This document shows positions 50,403-59,961 of a DNA stretch of 64,000 bases, one piece after another; positions within the stretch are counted from its first letter, which is position 1, and the number at the start of each line of letters is the position of its first letter. Where the stretch lies: positions 27,865,501 to 27,929,500 of the forward strand of contig NC_092580.1 of NCBI RefSeq assembly GCF_037975245.1, read 5' to 3'. Both the position numbers and the translations under genes were made by a program. Below the pieces are notes generated by a model, which saw nothing but the letters and a program-made list of their open reading frames with translations, was not told the DNA's origin and searched no databases. The DNA is from Apostichopus japonicus. Lineage: Eukaryota > Echinodermata > Holothuroidea > Aspidochirotida > Stichopodidae.

Positions 50403-50754
50403 TTAAAGGGTGTGAAGACTCGTGCTAATGCCGGTAATCTGACCTAGTTTCAAATGAGGTGTAACAGAAGTGTTAGACACCACCATCGATCCCAGAAAAT
50501 ACACACACAACTTGCTACCGTCGGTAATTAGACACTAGTGTACAGTCAGTACATACAGCTGTGATCAATACCCACAGCACAGTGTAAAAACGATACAGCG
50601 ATGGACATCTCAGGTCCAGCTAAAGATAACAATTAAGGTATCACATTTCATTACTGTCTGCATTTTGTAGCGACACGAACAAAATGTCATTTGTAAGCAA
50701 CAGAAAGTTAACAGATGGCCCCACGCGGTTTGGGGTGAGTCTTCAATGCCTTAA
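50403..50754. mobile_element. MITE with TTAA ends, copy 2
   Basis: This is a second copy in the same orientation, about 90 percent alike by eye, with TTAA at 50403-50406 and 50751-50754. Its right end reads TTAAGGCATTGAAGACTCAC when inverted, a closer match to its left end than in copy 1. Shared internal blocks include GGTGTAACAGAAGTGTTAGA and CTTGCTACCGTCGGTAATTA. The 1.1 kb between the copies has no recognisable gene. Confidence 0.75.
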
Positions 50755-51313
50755 GCATCATGCAACTCTGGGCAAATAGTATTACGCAACGGCTGTAGGA
50801 TGATTGAGAAAATGTGTCATGCTCATAATCGCGATCTTTGGCCATACACTAAATTTGGTAGCCGCTAGTGTGTGTCCTGTGTGTTGAAACTTTGAATAGA
50901 ACTGTAGTAGCGACACTGGGCTACAACATACCGTATTTGGCCTGATTGAAGATGCTGTCTCAAGTCAAGATAGCAAATCTGCAAAGTACAGTATTAGTAG
51001 TACTTGTACTTGTTGTAGGATATCATATACTCGCAGTCGCAGCCTATTAAGGCCTGTATTGTTTGATAGCGGCTGTCAACTATAAGTTAACAACAAAAAG
51101 AATCTGTGGAGTTTTAATACGATTAATTCTAGTAAACAGTTACCATTTGTTAGATCCTGAACGTCGTGTTCCTCTCGTTACTCGATTCTTCCTTTCTGTC
51201 AGAAGCAGATTGTTTCAATTTTCTGTTGACATGTCATCAAAGTGAGGGTGTATGTCAATAATATAGCTATGAACCCAGATGAAAAATCGTGAAATCTGTA
51301 TGTTGCTTGTATG

Positions 51314-51990
51314 TTGTGACCAACGAGGTAAATGAATCTGGAGAAACTATCACACAGTAAATACGCGCGTACGCGCGTACCATGTATGGAGGGTCATGTG
51401 ATGTGTTCCAGGGTGGTACTAATATACTACTCTCCCTATTACGCATGATGATTTCACCCAACTCAGTACGTAAATGTGTTTGCGTGCTTAGAGCAGCAGA
51501 CGACACCCGTTACCTAGCAATAACTGTGCCTGTAGCCTAACGTGATAGCTATATTCCCGTCGAGCAGCATTAGGCTCTGTTCCATGGAGAATTCCGTGGT
51601 TGCACTGAACTAAACATTTCCCCATATTTCCCATTTCTACATTCACTTAGAGCAAGTAGAAATAACGTTAAGCCATATGAGACAAAGCTTGCCCCTAGAG
51701 CTGTATTAATAAGTAAGATTATGTAGAAAGCCTGCCTTCATTCAAGAGAATAAGGTTGAACGTTAGCATATTAGCACTATTTCGTATGCCTGAAGTACCA
51801 GTACCTTCTTATGCCGTTAGTTCCCATGTCCGAACCGACCAATCTTTCACGAAGTCACTAACACTGTTCTCGAACTGCTACAGAGAAATATCAGTATAGT
51901 ACCACCCTGGAACACATCACATGACCCTCCATACATGGTACGCGCGCACCCAATTGACATGAATCCTCCAGATTCATTTACCTCGTTGGT
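51314..51990. repeat. Inverted repeat, two arms of about 100 bp
   Basis: Arm 1 (51314-51420) and arm 2 (51899-51990) are reverse complements over the segments CCATGTATGGAGGGTCATGT, GATGTGTTCCAGGGTGGTAC and CCAACGAGGTAAATGAATCT. The spacer is about 480 bp without a gene. Arm 1 contains ACGCGCGTACGCGCGTAC (51363-51380), a fully alternating purine-pyrimidine run. It is probably two opposite insertions of one short element, or a fold-back element. Confidence 0.7.
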
Positions 51991-53436
51991 TGTGACATCG
52001 ACATGTAGATTGGTTCCCAACACGGAAATTAATGTGGTTTCCAACATATGTACTGGTTAACATAAGCATAAAACTTACTGATTTATTGTTGTATACATTA
52101 AGGAAGCCAATAGTCTGCTCAGAATGTGGCGAAGAAGAGAATTTACAACAATATGTTCTTCTTCATTCTCGACATTTATACGGATATTGACACACGTTCT
52201 TGTGTTATAAACCCTTCATTATTCTATCTTTATTTTTCATTTTCCTTCTTTATAGGTCAGTGACAGAGAATTAAACATCCATTGAAGGGTTCAACCTTTT
52301 GTAGACAAATTTCACTGTGGCGTGTTTCAGTTTATTCAAGGATTTACCACATACTGCCTGGTTTTCACTATGCTTCCGACTTTTTCGGGCTGCGGTGCGA
52401 ATTTTGAATTTCAGTCCACTGCACCCTTCGTCACATGTTGTGTGTTTTTGTAGCTAGTTAGTGCATTCCACGAGATAAATCTGGAAAGACAAAACTCATA
52501 CATTATCAAACTGCTGACCTTACGGATTCAGAATAAGAGGCCAGATGTTTAATCACTGTAATAAAATACTTTATTGCTGTTTCTCAAGTTACTATGTTTC
52601 ATTTACCTTGATTTATTGAGCACAATAACTTAAGTTTTAATAGTCATTCAAGTTAGGCCAGACTTACTGTAAGTTCACCTTGTATAGGCCTAGGCCTACA
52701 TACTACACACCATAGGCCTAGCCAATATTGAGTAGCATATATATTGAGACGCTTTGAACGACCGTTGATCCTTTATGCGCTGATACTTACCTAGATCTAA
52801 GTCTATAGAGTAATGAATGTAACCTTATGACATAATATTGGGTCGCGCATAACCTAGACCTTAATTACTCCAAGACCTAACTAAATAGGCCTAGTCTAGT
52901 TGTGACAGTCAGTACTATTATAGTACCCTATCCAATTTGTTGAGATATACTTTGTAACTTTTACTGAACCATTGAAAACAAAAGCTCATTTCATTTAAAT
53001 ATACTGTTGTCATATCTGTAATATACTGGTTAAGATATACAAGAGGTCCTTGGCATATATCTTCAGGGAATATCTAAAAATATACATTCAAAGATAACTC
53101 AGGGCAGCCTTACAACAAATTCACCATATTGAAAAGTTACTGTAACCACAGAAGTTTCCAGCATTATATGGTAAATTATAGTAATAGCAACAAAATTAAA
53201 ACCAACTCGTTTTAATTGGTATTGACAGATGTGTGTGTGAGACTTGCCAACACGGTAACACCTTTAACATATGAAGCATCACCCACAGCTGGTGGTGGAA
53301 ATTTATTCTGATCCTACATCCAATCATGTTTGGTACGTCATTGTTTTTCATCAGGTGTCGCTGAAGTATTATAAAACTGTAACATATGGACTCTGGAGGA
53401 TTCACCACTGAGAATTCAAGCATCTGGTAGAAAAAC

Positions 53437-55424
53437 ATGGCTACATCCACTTCTGATGAACTGTTAAATGTTGGCAAGAAATTTACTGGTAAATTAATTT
53501 GCAACTTATTTATCATGCAGCCTTTGTCTGATTAATCCACTTTTTTGGCACTTTCTCAGGCCAAAAATTACAAGGGTGAAGTTCATCAATCATTTTGGAA
53601 CAGATGCATGTATTTTGTGTGGTTTCTTTTCAGTTTGCCAACAAGTAGTAATGCCTTTAACATACATCTATGCATGGTATTTCATGTGTTTCATTTATTC
53701 CATGCAATATTGTGTTTTTTTTTTTGTGTAGTTCATGCAGCACTGTACCATGCGAACACTGAAATATTCAAATTCATCCTAACTACCCTAACCCTTTGCT
53801 GCTGTAACTAGAAAATGCACCAAAAGGTTATTATATGTACAAATTAGGCTGCCAGAAAAGTGTTGTAGGGCAAGGCAAAGGATACACAGTAGTATATTTT
53901 AGGGATGGAGGGGAGGGGGGAGGGGTGTTTGGAAAACAAGCAAACATAATAGTGCCTTAGAAATCTTGCAAATGTCACCATTCATTTGTTAAATAAATAA
54001 ATATCAATATTTGTTGTTGTCTGTCCTGCAGATCCACTCCTGGTTACAAGAGAGAAACCTACCAGACTACCACCACCAGCAGGTGAGTTTTTGTCTTCAA
54101 GTTTGTAACTTCTCATTCTTCTGAGCCTCTGAAATCAATTGTAAAGATGATGATGCAGCAATGAAATCTATGGTTAGTATGGTTTTCTTCAACATTTTAG
54201 TATCCAGTTATTTTCTTAATTCTTGTTTTTTTTTTGCATTCTCCAGCTCTTAGTCGGGCAAAATTCTTCCTTCCTCAACTGCAAAAAGCAAACGAGGACC
54301 TGGAGGCTATCATCAACTCTGGGAAGAATGATGATGTAGACATTGAGAAAATTTCTCAAGATGGACAATTCATTGAAATGGTTAGTTGTGGACTTTTGCA
54401 ATATATTTTTAATGATTTGTTTATTTCTTGAAGGTAGGTGTAATAAACTGTTGGTATGTGGAACATACAGTATATATATAAAACGTGGGTAAAGATACAA
54501 AGTATGAGAGGAACTCAAGAATTACAGTAAGCAGGTATTTTATTGAACTGTATTGTACAAGAGCAAGTGAAGAACTGATATGGAAAGTAACTTAATATTA
54601 GATATTAGAAGAAACATGTGCATGTAAGACTTGAGATGAAGCAATTCAAGGAACTGTAGAATAGAACAACAGACATTGCTGCATCACCTTTTAATAAAGG
54701 CTTAATTCATTCTATATAATATACTACAGTAGGGGACCACTGCATTTGAGAGATATGCTCATGCGTAGCATGTGTGTCTGTGTGTGATGCCATGTGGACC
54801 TCTACAAGCCTGTAGATGATAAATAAACATGTAATGTCAATGTCAGAGGAAATGTAAAAATGTTGTTAGAAGCCACATCTCAAGAAAGACAACATTTATT
54901 AATCTTTTACACCCCCCTCCCCCTCTTAACAGTGTATTGGTTATCAGGAGAGGTCAGAGGTTTTCATAAGATCAGCAGAGGTCAAACTATGTAAAGCTTT
55001 GACAAAACAATATATAAAGAAGAGCATCACCAAAATCTATTTTACACTTTTTTTCGTTCAACAGAATTTAACGTTACTTAATGACAATTCTGATGATGAT
55101 GATGAGGACGATGAGAAGGAGGAGTCAGCAGCACATGCAAATTTTTCACCATCTGAAAGTGACTCGGATATTTCCATTGGTGAAGTAACAGAGGACAATA
55201 TAAAGTTACCCAATCAGGGACAGCGAAAGAAACCTGTGATATTAGAAATGAAACCAGAGATAAAAGACTGCTCTGCAGAAACTAAGATTCATGAAGGAAA
55301 TTTAAAGACATCTCCAAGAGCTAAAGAAGGATTGTCGCAACCGAAGAAGTTAACTAGTAGGAGAGGGAAAAGACAAAGAAATGTTAAAAGTAGTAAACAG
55401 AAGAGGAAAGGACAGAAGAGTTGA
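53437..55424 (+). CDS. NOPCHAP1: NOPCHAP1 (C12orf45-like) box C/D snoRNP assembly chaperone adaptor
   Basis: Four exons, 53437-53488, 54032-54082, 54247-54380 and 55065-55424, all GT-AG and in phase, give 198 residues (human 185). Human NOPCHAP1 bridges the RUVBL1/RUVBL2 ATPases to NOP58 during box C/D snoRNP assembly. Conserved features are STSDELLNVG near the start, DPLLVT, FFLPQLQKANEDLEA, then QDGQFIEMNLTLLND, an acidic Asp/Glu/Ser run (SDDDDEDDEKEE), and EVTEDNIKLP. The last block matches the human EVTIDNIKLP-type motif. The C-terminus is highly basic (RRGKRQRN, KQKRKGQKS), suiting a nuclear protein. The start is the only ATG that fits the first exon. It is head-to-head with the SLC41A gene, as I recall for human SLC41A2 and C12orf45. 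Confidence 0.92.
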
Positions 55425-57600
55425 ACAAACTGTATCATTTCAAGGAAGACGCGGCCAGAGACGTTGTGATTACCGTGACTACGGAAGAGCTGTAACTCTC
55501 TGCCCACCCCTCCCCCCCTCACTCCCCCACTTCCTTTCTAACACCTACCCCTTTCTAGCTGTGTCATGTAATCTTAGCAACATGAATTGGTTAATTGGAT
55601 TTGAATCGATAAGACAAGATCTCCTGCAATTGGTGCTACCTTTGAGTAAAATGGAAAAACGATCAGCTACTGAAATGATAATGGGCAGGAAGTGGACAGC
55701 CGTGTGTGAAATGTGCCAGCGGGAATGGAAGTTTAAGACGATAACATTGAAAGTAAGGTGAATCAGATTGAGAGTTACAAGTGGTACTAGAACATGGAAC
55801 AACCGGCTACAGTACCGAAAAGAGAAGCTCATTAAACTTGGAGGGTCAAAGTGACAGAAGTAGTGGGAGGGGGACAAAAGGTTGGGGCTGAGGGATGGAA
55901 TGTCAATCACATAAGTTGGGAACATACTAGTCTGGGAATGACAGGAGGGTTTAGGGCAATGGTAATTCGGCCCTATTGACCCTCTCCTCTATTCCCTCAC
56001 CATCAGATTATTATGATTGAAAACCCTCAGATTTTTATCATTGAAAGCATAAAAAGTGGCTGATACTGAACAGAATTTGAATTTTCTGGAAAAAAAAAAC
56101 AATTTTGTTCCCCCTAAGCAAAATTGGTCCTCTACTCCAATGAGTCTTTTGGAGTATTTTTTGTTTTTGAGAATAAGAGACAATCGGTTAACTTGAAGCA
56201 ACTTGTTATAAGGAGTTGAGCTTAACTTTAAAGGGTATATCCAATATTTCTATTTACTTTGGCCATTTGCAGGGAAAGGTGTGGATTATTTGGTGCTTGA
56301 TTAAATATGTGTGATGATTGATGAATATTAGTGAATGGGATTGCCATAAACTTTCAGTATTTAGTTAATGTTACAAAAGGATTACATAACCTATAGTAAT
56401 GTGCTTTTGTTGTTGACTTAATTTAAGAGGGACCAAGTTTTCACCCTAATATTTCCTCCACTGAAGCATATGTGATTTAGAGGCACAAAAAGTACGAAGA
56501 GCAGAGTTTATGGTTAGAACTGAAAAATATGCATATTTATTGACTTGATTTAAGTAGGGATGGAATATGTGGGTGTAGGGAGGTGGCAGACAGTTGCCTC
56601 ACACCCCTCATACCACTGTGATTAAGGATTGTACAACTTTGCATTCTGGTTAATTATGTCAAATGTTTGAGCATCATAAATGAAGATAAAAGAAAATATT
56701 TACTTGTTATGACTTTTTTTACTACAACTGTTACATTTTTATGGACTACCCACAGTCAGAGTTTAATTAAGTTCCATAACTGTCTTGGTATACTTTTATG
56801 TGCTGAAGTTAGTCAGGATGGGGGAAGAAGGGACAAATCTTCTAGGTGGGGGGGGGGTGCAACAGGTACATACACATCCTCCCTGCCCCTCCTCCTCCCT
56901 TTTCTCATTGTTCTTCTGCTGCTGCTTTTAAAAGCTAATCATTTCTTGATGAACCTTTAAACTTACAAAAAATGCAGCTGAGTGGCCATATAGTGACAAA
57001 TATAATGTCAAAAAAGCTAAGTACGTAAATACCTTTCACTATTGTTTATGCTACATATGTTGATTAGGTGTTATCGGCATTATCGCTCACGACACCGGAA
57101 ATCATGTCGGAAAGTTGCGATAACCTTTACTCGATCTCAGATGTAACAAACATTTTACTGCCATCATCAAAGCTTTCACGAAGATGTTGATACATCAAAA
57201 ACATGAATTATTTCCAGGGTCAGAAATATGAGAAACTATTACCTTTAAGAAAGTGTTAGCAATTTGGACAACACCAATGTCCTCAAAGGAGATGAACACC
57301 AAACCATTGTCATAACCTGATGCCAATTAAAATGAACTATGTGATAATTAATAAAAATATAAAACAACAATGAAGTCCCCGGTACCATGATGGTTTTGCT
57401 GGTCCCTTCACATATATCGCATTTAAAGTGTAAAATAAGTCATACCACCGATTGAGTCTGAATGGAAGATATACATGTCTCAAATGAAAACATTTCATTT
57501 GTCTGTTCCAGTAGTTTATGGTGTGCCTCTGAAAAGATGCCACTAGGATCGTTAGTCCCTTTAGCTTATTTGTTTGATAAATGGGAAAGTTGAATCTTAT
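55425..57600 (+). other. NOPCHAP1 3' UTR and intergenic DNA
   Basis: No further gene is visible. The frames at 55381-55761 and 55545-55925 overlap the end of NOPCHAP1 or its 3' UTR on either strand and lack domains. A possible polyadenylation signal (AATAAA) is near 57350. C-rich and G-rich tracts occur at 55502-55525 and 56847-56858. Confidence 0.4.
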
Positions 57601-57617
57601 ACATAGCTATTCCCAAA

Positions 57618-57641
57618 GTGATATATATAAATATATATATG

Positions 57642-57682
<41 letters not shown>

Positions 57683-57713
57683 GAAAATCGTAATGAGTTG
57701 GAAAATGAAGAAC

Positions 57714-57752
<39 letters not shown>

Positions 57753-57759
57753 TCGTAAT

Positions 57760-57815
<56 letters not shown>
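57618..57815. repeat. (TA)n microsatellite block
   Basis: Long uninterrupted TA runs (57651-57678, 57719-57750, 57763-57813) are broken by short unique pieces. The spurious minus-strand frames rich in Tyr-Ile come from this repeat. It lies just 3' of the minus-strand Penelope remnant and may be its tail. Confidence 0.9.
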
Positions 57816-57819
<4 letters not shown>

Positions 57820-57871
57820 TTGTGGTCCATACTGATAATATAAAAGATAAACAAGCGAATATCTTTAACAA

Positions 57872-57930
57872 CGACATACTGCTATATTTCGGAGTGGTCA
57901 CCACTCCATCGTCAGGCAATTGTACAAGAT
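57872..57930 (-). ncRNA. Hammerhead ribozyme fold of a Penelope-like element (minus strand)
   Basis: Read on the minus strand, CTGACGA (57915-57909) is the conserved CUGANGA core. The perfect 7-bp stem II GGAGTGG/CCACTCC with TGA loop follows (57907-57891), then GAAA (57890-57887). The next bases can form a minimal stem III (ATAT). Stem I pairs ACAATTGC upstream of the core with GCAGTATGT downstream, with one G-U pair and one bulge. Penelope-like elements are known to carry such type I hammerheads. The core and stems are seen; activity is not tested. Confidence 0.7.
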
Positions 57931-58041
57931 CAATTAAATACAAGGGCTAATATACATCCGAAGACGACAATAGTGATAAGCATGAGTGAATTTGAAAACT
58001 AGGAATGATTAGAACAAACCAGCAATAGAAAGTAAATAGGA

Positions 58042-58210
58042 TTAAAATAGCTCCAACCCGTAGCTCGCTACGTTTCTATTTAAGTCAGCATTTAAGTCTT
58101 TTATTAGGAGACTCTCTTTAATCTTCCTCCTGAACCACTGGGATTCATTACCAATAGCGACACAATGGTCAACAAAATTCCTACGAAATGGCGAAACACA
58201 GATCGTCTAT
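58042..58210 (-). mobile_element. Penelope-like element 3' remnant (GIY-YIG endonuclease end)
   Basis: The minus strand encodes RNFVDHCVAIGNESQWFRRK, then the segment IKESLLIKDLNADLN, and ends at a stop at 58042-58044. This resembles the C-terminal end of the GIY-YIG endonuclease of Penelope-like retroelements. About 125 bases further along the minus strand is the hammerhead fold at 57915-57887. The rest of the element is missing; it is cut off by the plus-strand element starting near 58400. Confidence 0.6.
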
Positions 58211-58399
58211 CAAGCATTTCTGGGGGGATTGCATTGTTGAAGGGTGAACTAAGGAATCAAATGAATTTCATTATGTACGTCATGCAAACTGACATATGAT
58301 CTTGGTCGCCTGCTAAAGGGTTACCGGCTATCGATTAGTAAGAGACACAGCAAAAAACTATCCAGTCTGAATGCTGCGACTAAATCATCACATATTCAA

Positions 58400-59895
58400 A
58401 CGGAATTGGACTCAAATAACGTCATTAAAAACTTTAGCTCATTAGAGCTTTACGTCTGAAGAGAAGGAAGCGTTGAAAATTGGCTTATCCACATCTATTC
58501 CGTTCACTCCTAATCTAGTGGATGTGAAAGTTTCATTCGAAGACTTGTACCGTAATCTTAAAAGGCTTGGTGGAATTACCATCCCAAAATTCACTCATTG
58601 ATGGACTTAAACATAAACTGCGTCGTTTCTGTTTCGCGGCTGCTAGAAGGGATAAACCAGATTATAATTTTCATATTAACATTCTCAAGAGACTTCAACA
58701 AAAATCGGACATTATTATCTTGAAACCGGATAAGGGGAATGCTGTCGTCTTGATGGATAAGTTGGACTATACAACACAAAGATGGAACATATTTTGAATG
58801 ATAATTCTAAGTTTCGTAAACTTGATCATGACCCCACTGTAAAGAAGGAAATATCCTTAAACAACCTACTACGCAGACTCCTGAAACAAGGCCAAATTAC
58901 TAAAGATGAGTATCAGAGAACACATGCCTCAGGAGGTAAACCAGGCCGGCTTTATGGTACCCCCAAGATTCATAAAGAGGGCATCCCTATGAGGCCTATT
59001 GTAAGTTGTATTGGAACAGTTCATGAACAGTTGGCATCTTTCCTTTCGGAGATGTTAAACAGTTTTACAACTAATGATTTGACTGCCAAGGATTCGTTCA
59101 GTTTCTGTTCGGACATTCAGAATCTTTCTCTGAACCATGACTCTTTAATGGCTAGTTTTGATGTAATTTCTTTATTCACCAATGTTCTTATTGAATATAC
59201 AATTGATGCTATTCTGAATTGCATATATATACAAAAACGCATTGTTTTTACAATTGGACGTGCTGATCTTAGGAAATGATTACTTAAAGCAGCTACATCC
59301 CACTTTATTTTTAACAATTCCATGTATGAGCAAATTGATGGGTGTGCCATGGGTTCTTCCTTGAGTGTTTATTTAGCCAACTTGTTTATGTGCCCTCTTG
59401 AGGAGAAATTGATCCAAATTTGTCCTAAACTTAAATTTTATAGAAGATATGTGGATGACACTTTTGTAGTTATTTCAGCAGACTATGTGGATTATTTTCT
59501 ACAGGTATTGAACTCTTTCCATAAATCTATTCAATTTACATATGAAATGGAATACGGGGGTAGATATAGACATTTTCAGAATGGTTGGTTCCAGCGGTAC
59601 TGACACCATCGCCACTTCCCTTTTACATGGTTGTTTATTAATTGGAAACCCTGGTGGCCCAAAAAGTATAAAATTGCGGTTACTAAGGCTTTGCATGAAC
59701 GCGCACGTAAATTGTGTTCGTCGGATTCCTTGTTCGTTCATGAATTGCAATTTATTAGACGCATTTTGACTTTAAATGGCTACCTTAGGAAGTTGTTGCA
59801 TGAAATGGAGAACTATACTTCTAAATTGAGAAAACAACTGGGCGTTTGTCCAATTAAACTGTGTGTCCATCTATGTATCTTTATGTGTACTTAGT
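58400..59895 (+). mobile_element. Penelope-like retroelement RT region, frameshifted
   Basis: Successive plus-strand frames hold parts of one Penelope-type reverse transcriptase. In order they show an N-terminal segment (KRFCFAAARRDK-like, 58567-58797), LKPDKGNAVVLMDK, GRLYGTPKIHKEGIPMRPI, MASFDVISLFTNV, GCAMGSSLSVYLANLFM and YRRYVDDTFVV with the catalytic YVDD (about 59440-59465). The thumb end follows (FINWKPWWPKKYK, ILTLNGYLRK). Breaks near 58455, 58600, 58790, 59277 (TGA) and 59590 make it non-functional. No GIY-YIG endonuclease follows the reverse transcriptase. It is opposite in orientation to the remnant at 58042-58210. Confidence 0.85.
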
Positions 59896-59909
59896 TTGTT
59901 GTAATTTCA

Positions 59910-59961
59910 GTTAGTTTCTGAAGAAGATCCTGCTAGGATCGAAACGTCAGACCTCTCTAAC
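59910..59961 (+). ncRNA. Hammerhead ribozyme fold at 3' end of the Penelope-like element
   Basis: CTGAAGA (59918-59924) is the CUGANGA core. Stem II is GATCC/GGATC (59926-59930 with 59936-59940, loop TGCTA). GAAA is at 59941-59944, and the ACGT palindrome at 59944-59947 is followed by C at 59948, the expected cleavage base. Stem I pairs TTT with AGA (59915-59917 with 59949-59951, one wobble) and, beyond an internal loop, GTTAG with CTAAC (59910-59914 with 59957-59961). A self-complementary ACGT in place of a closed stem III suits a dimeric hammerhead, as reported for Penelope-like elements. Confidence 0.8.

Larger units (their letters stand above)
48187..53436. promoter_or_regulatory. 5' region of SLC41A and divergent promoter towards NOPCHAP1
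   Basis: The SLC41A N-terminal exon has an acceptor near 48187, so at least one upstream exon must lie to the right. The best candidate is a segment beginning at 52791, whose minus-strand donor is CTAG|GTAAGT (plus 52785-52790). It would be a noncoding first exon only about 0.65 kb from the NOPCHAP1 start codon, consistent with a shared promoter. The donor is seen; the rest is inference. The interval also holds two MITEs and an inverted repeat listed separately. Confidence 0.3.

Noticed and set aside
48942-50754. The two direct repeats as LTRs of one retrotransposon
   Set aside because: Each copy has its own TTAA ends and terminal inverted repeats, and the 1.1 kb between them has no gag, pol or primer-binding site.
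52090-52180. C2H2 zinc finger (VCSECGEEENL...HSRH)
   Set aside because: There is only one finger-like spacing, the His pair is too close, and there is a stop soon after and no splice-compatible context.
55381-55761. 126-codon ORF after NOPCHAP1
   Set aside because: It overlaps the end of NOPCHAP1 in another frame and continues into C-rich 3' UTR. No domain is visible.
57566-57943. Tyr-Ile-rich membrane-like ORFs on the minus strand
   Set aside because: These are translations of (TA)n microsatellites.
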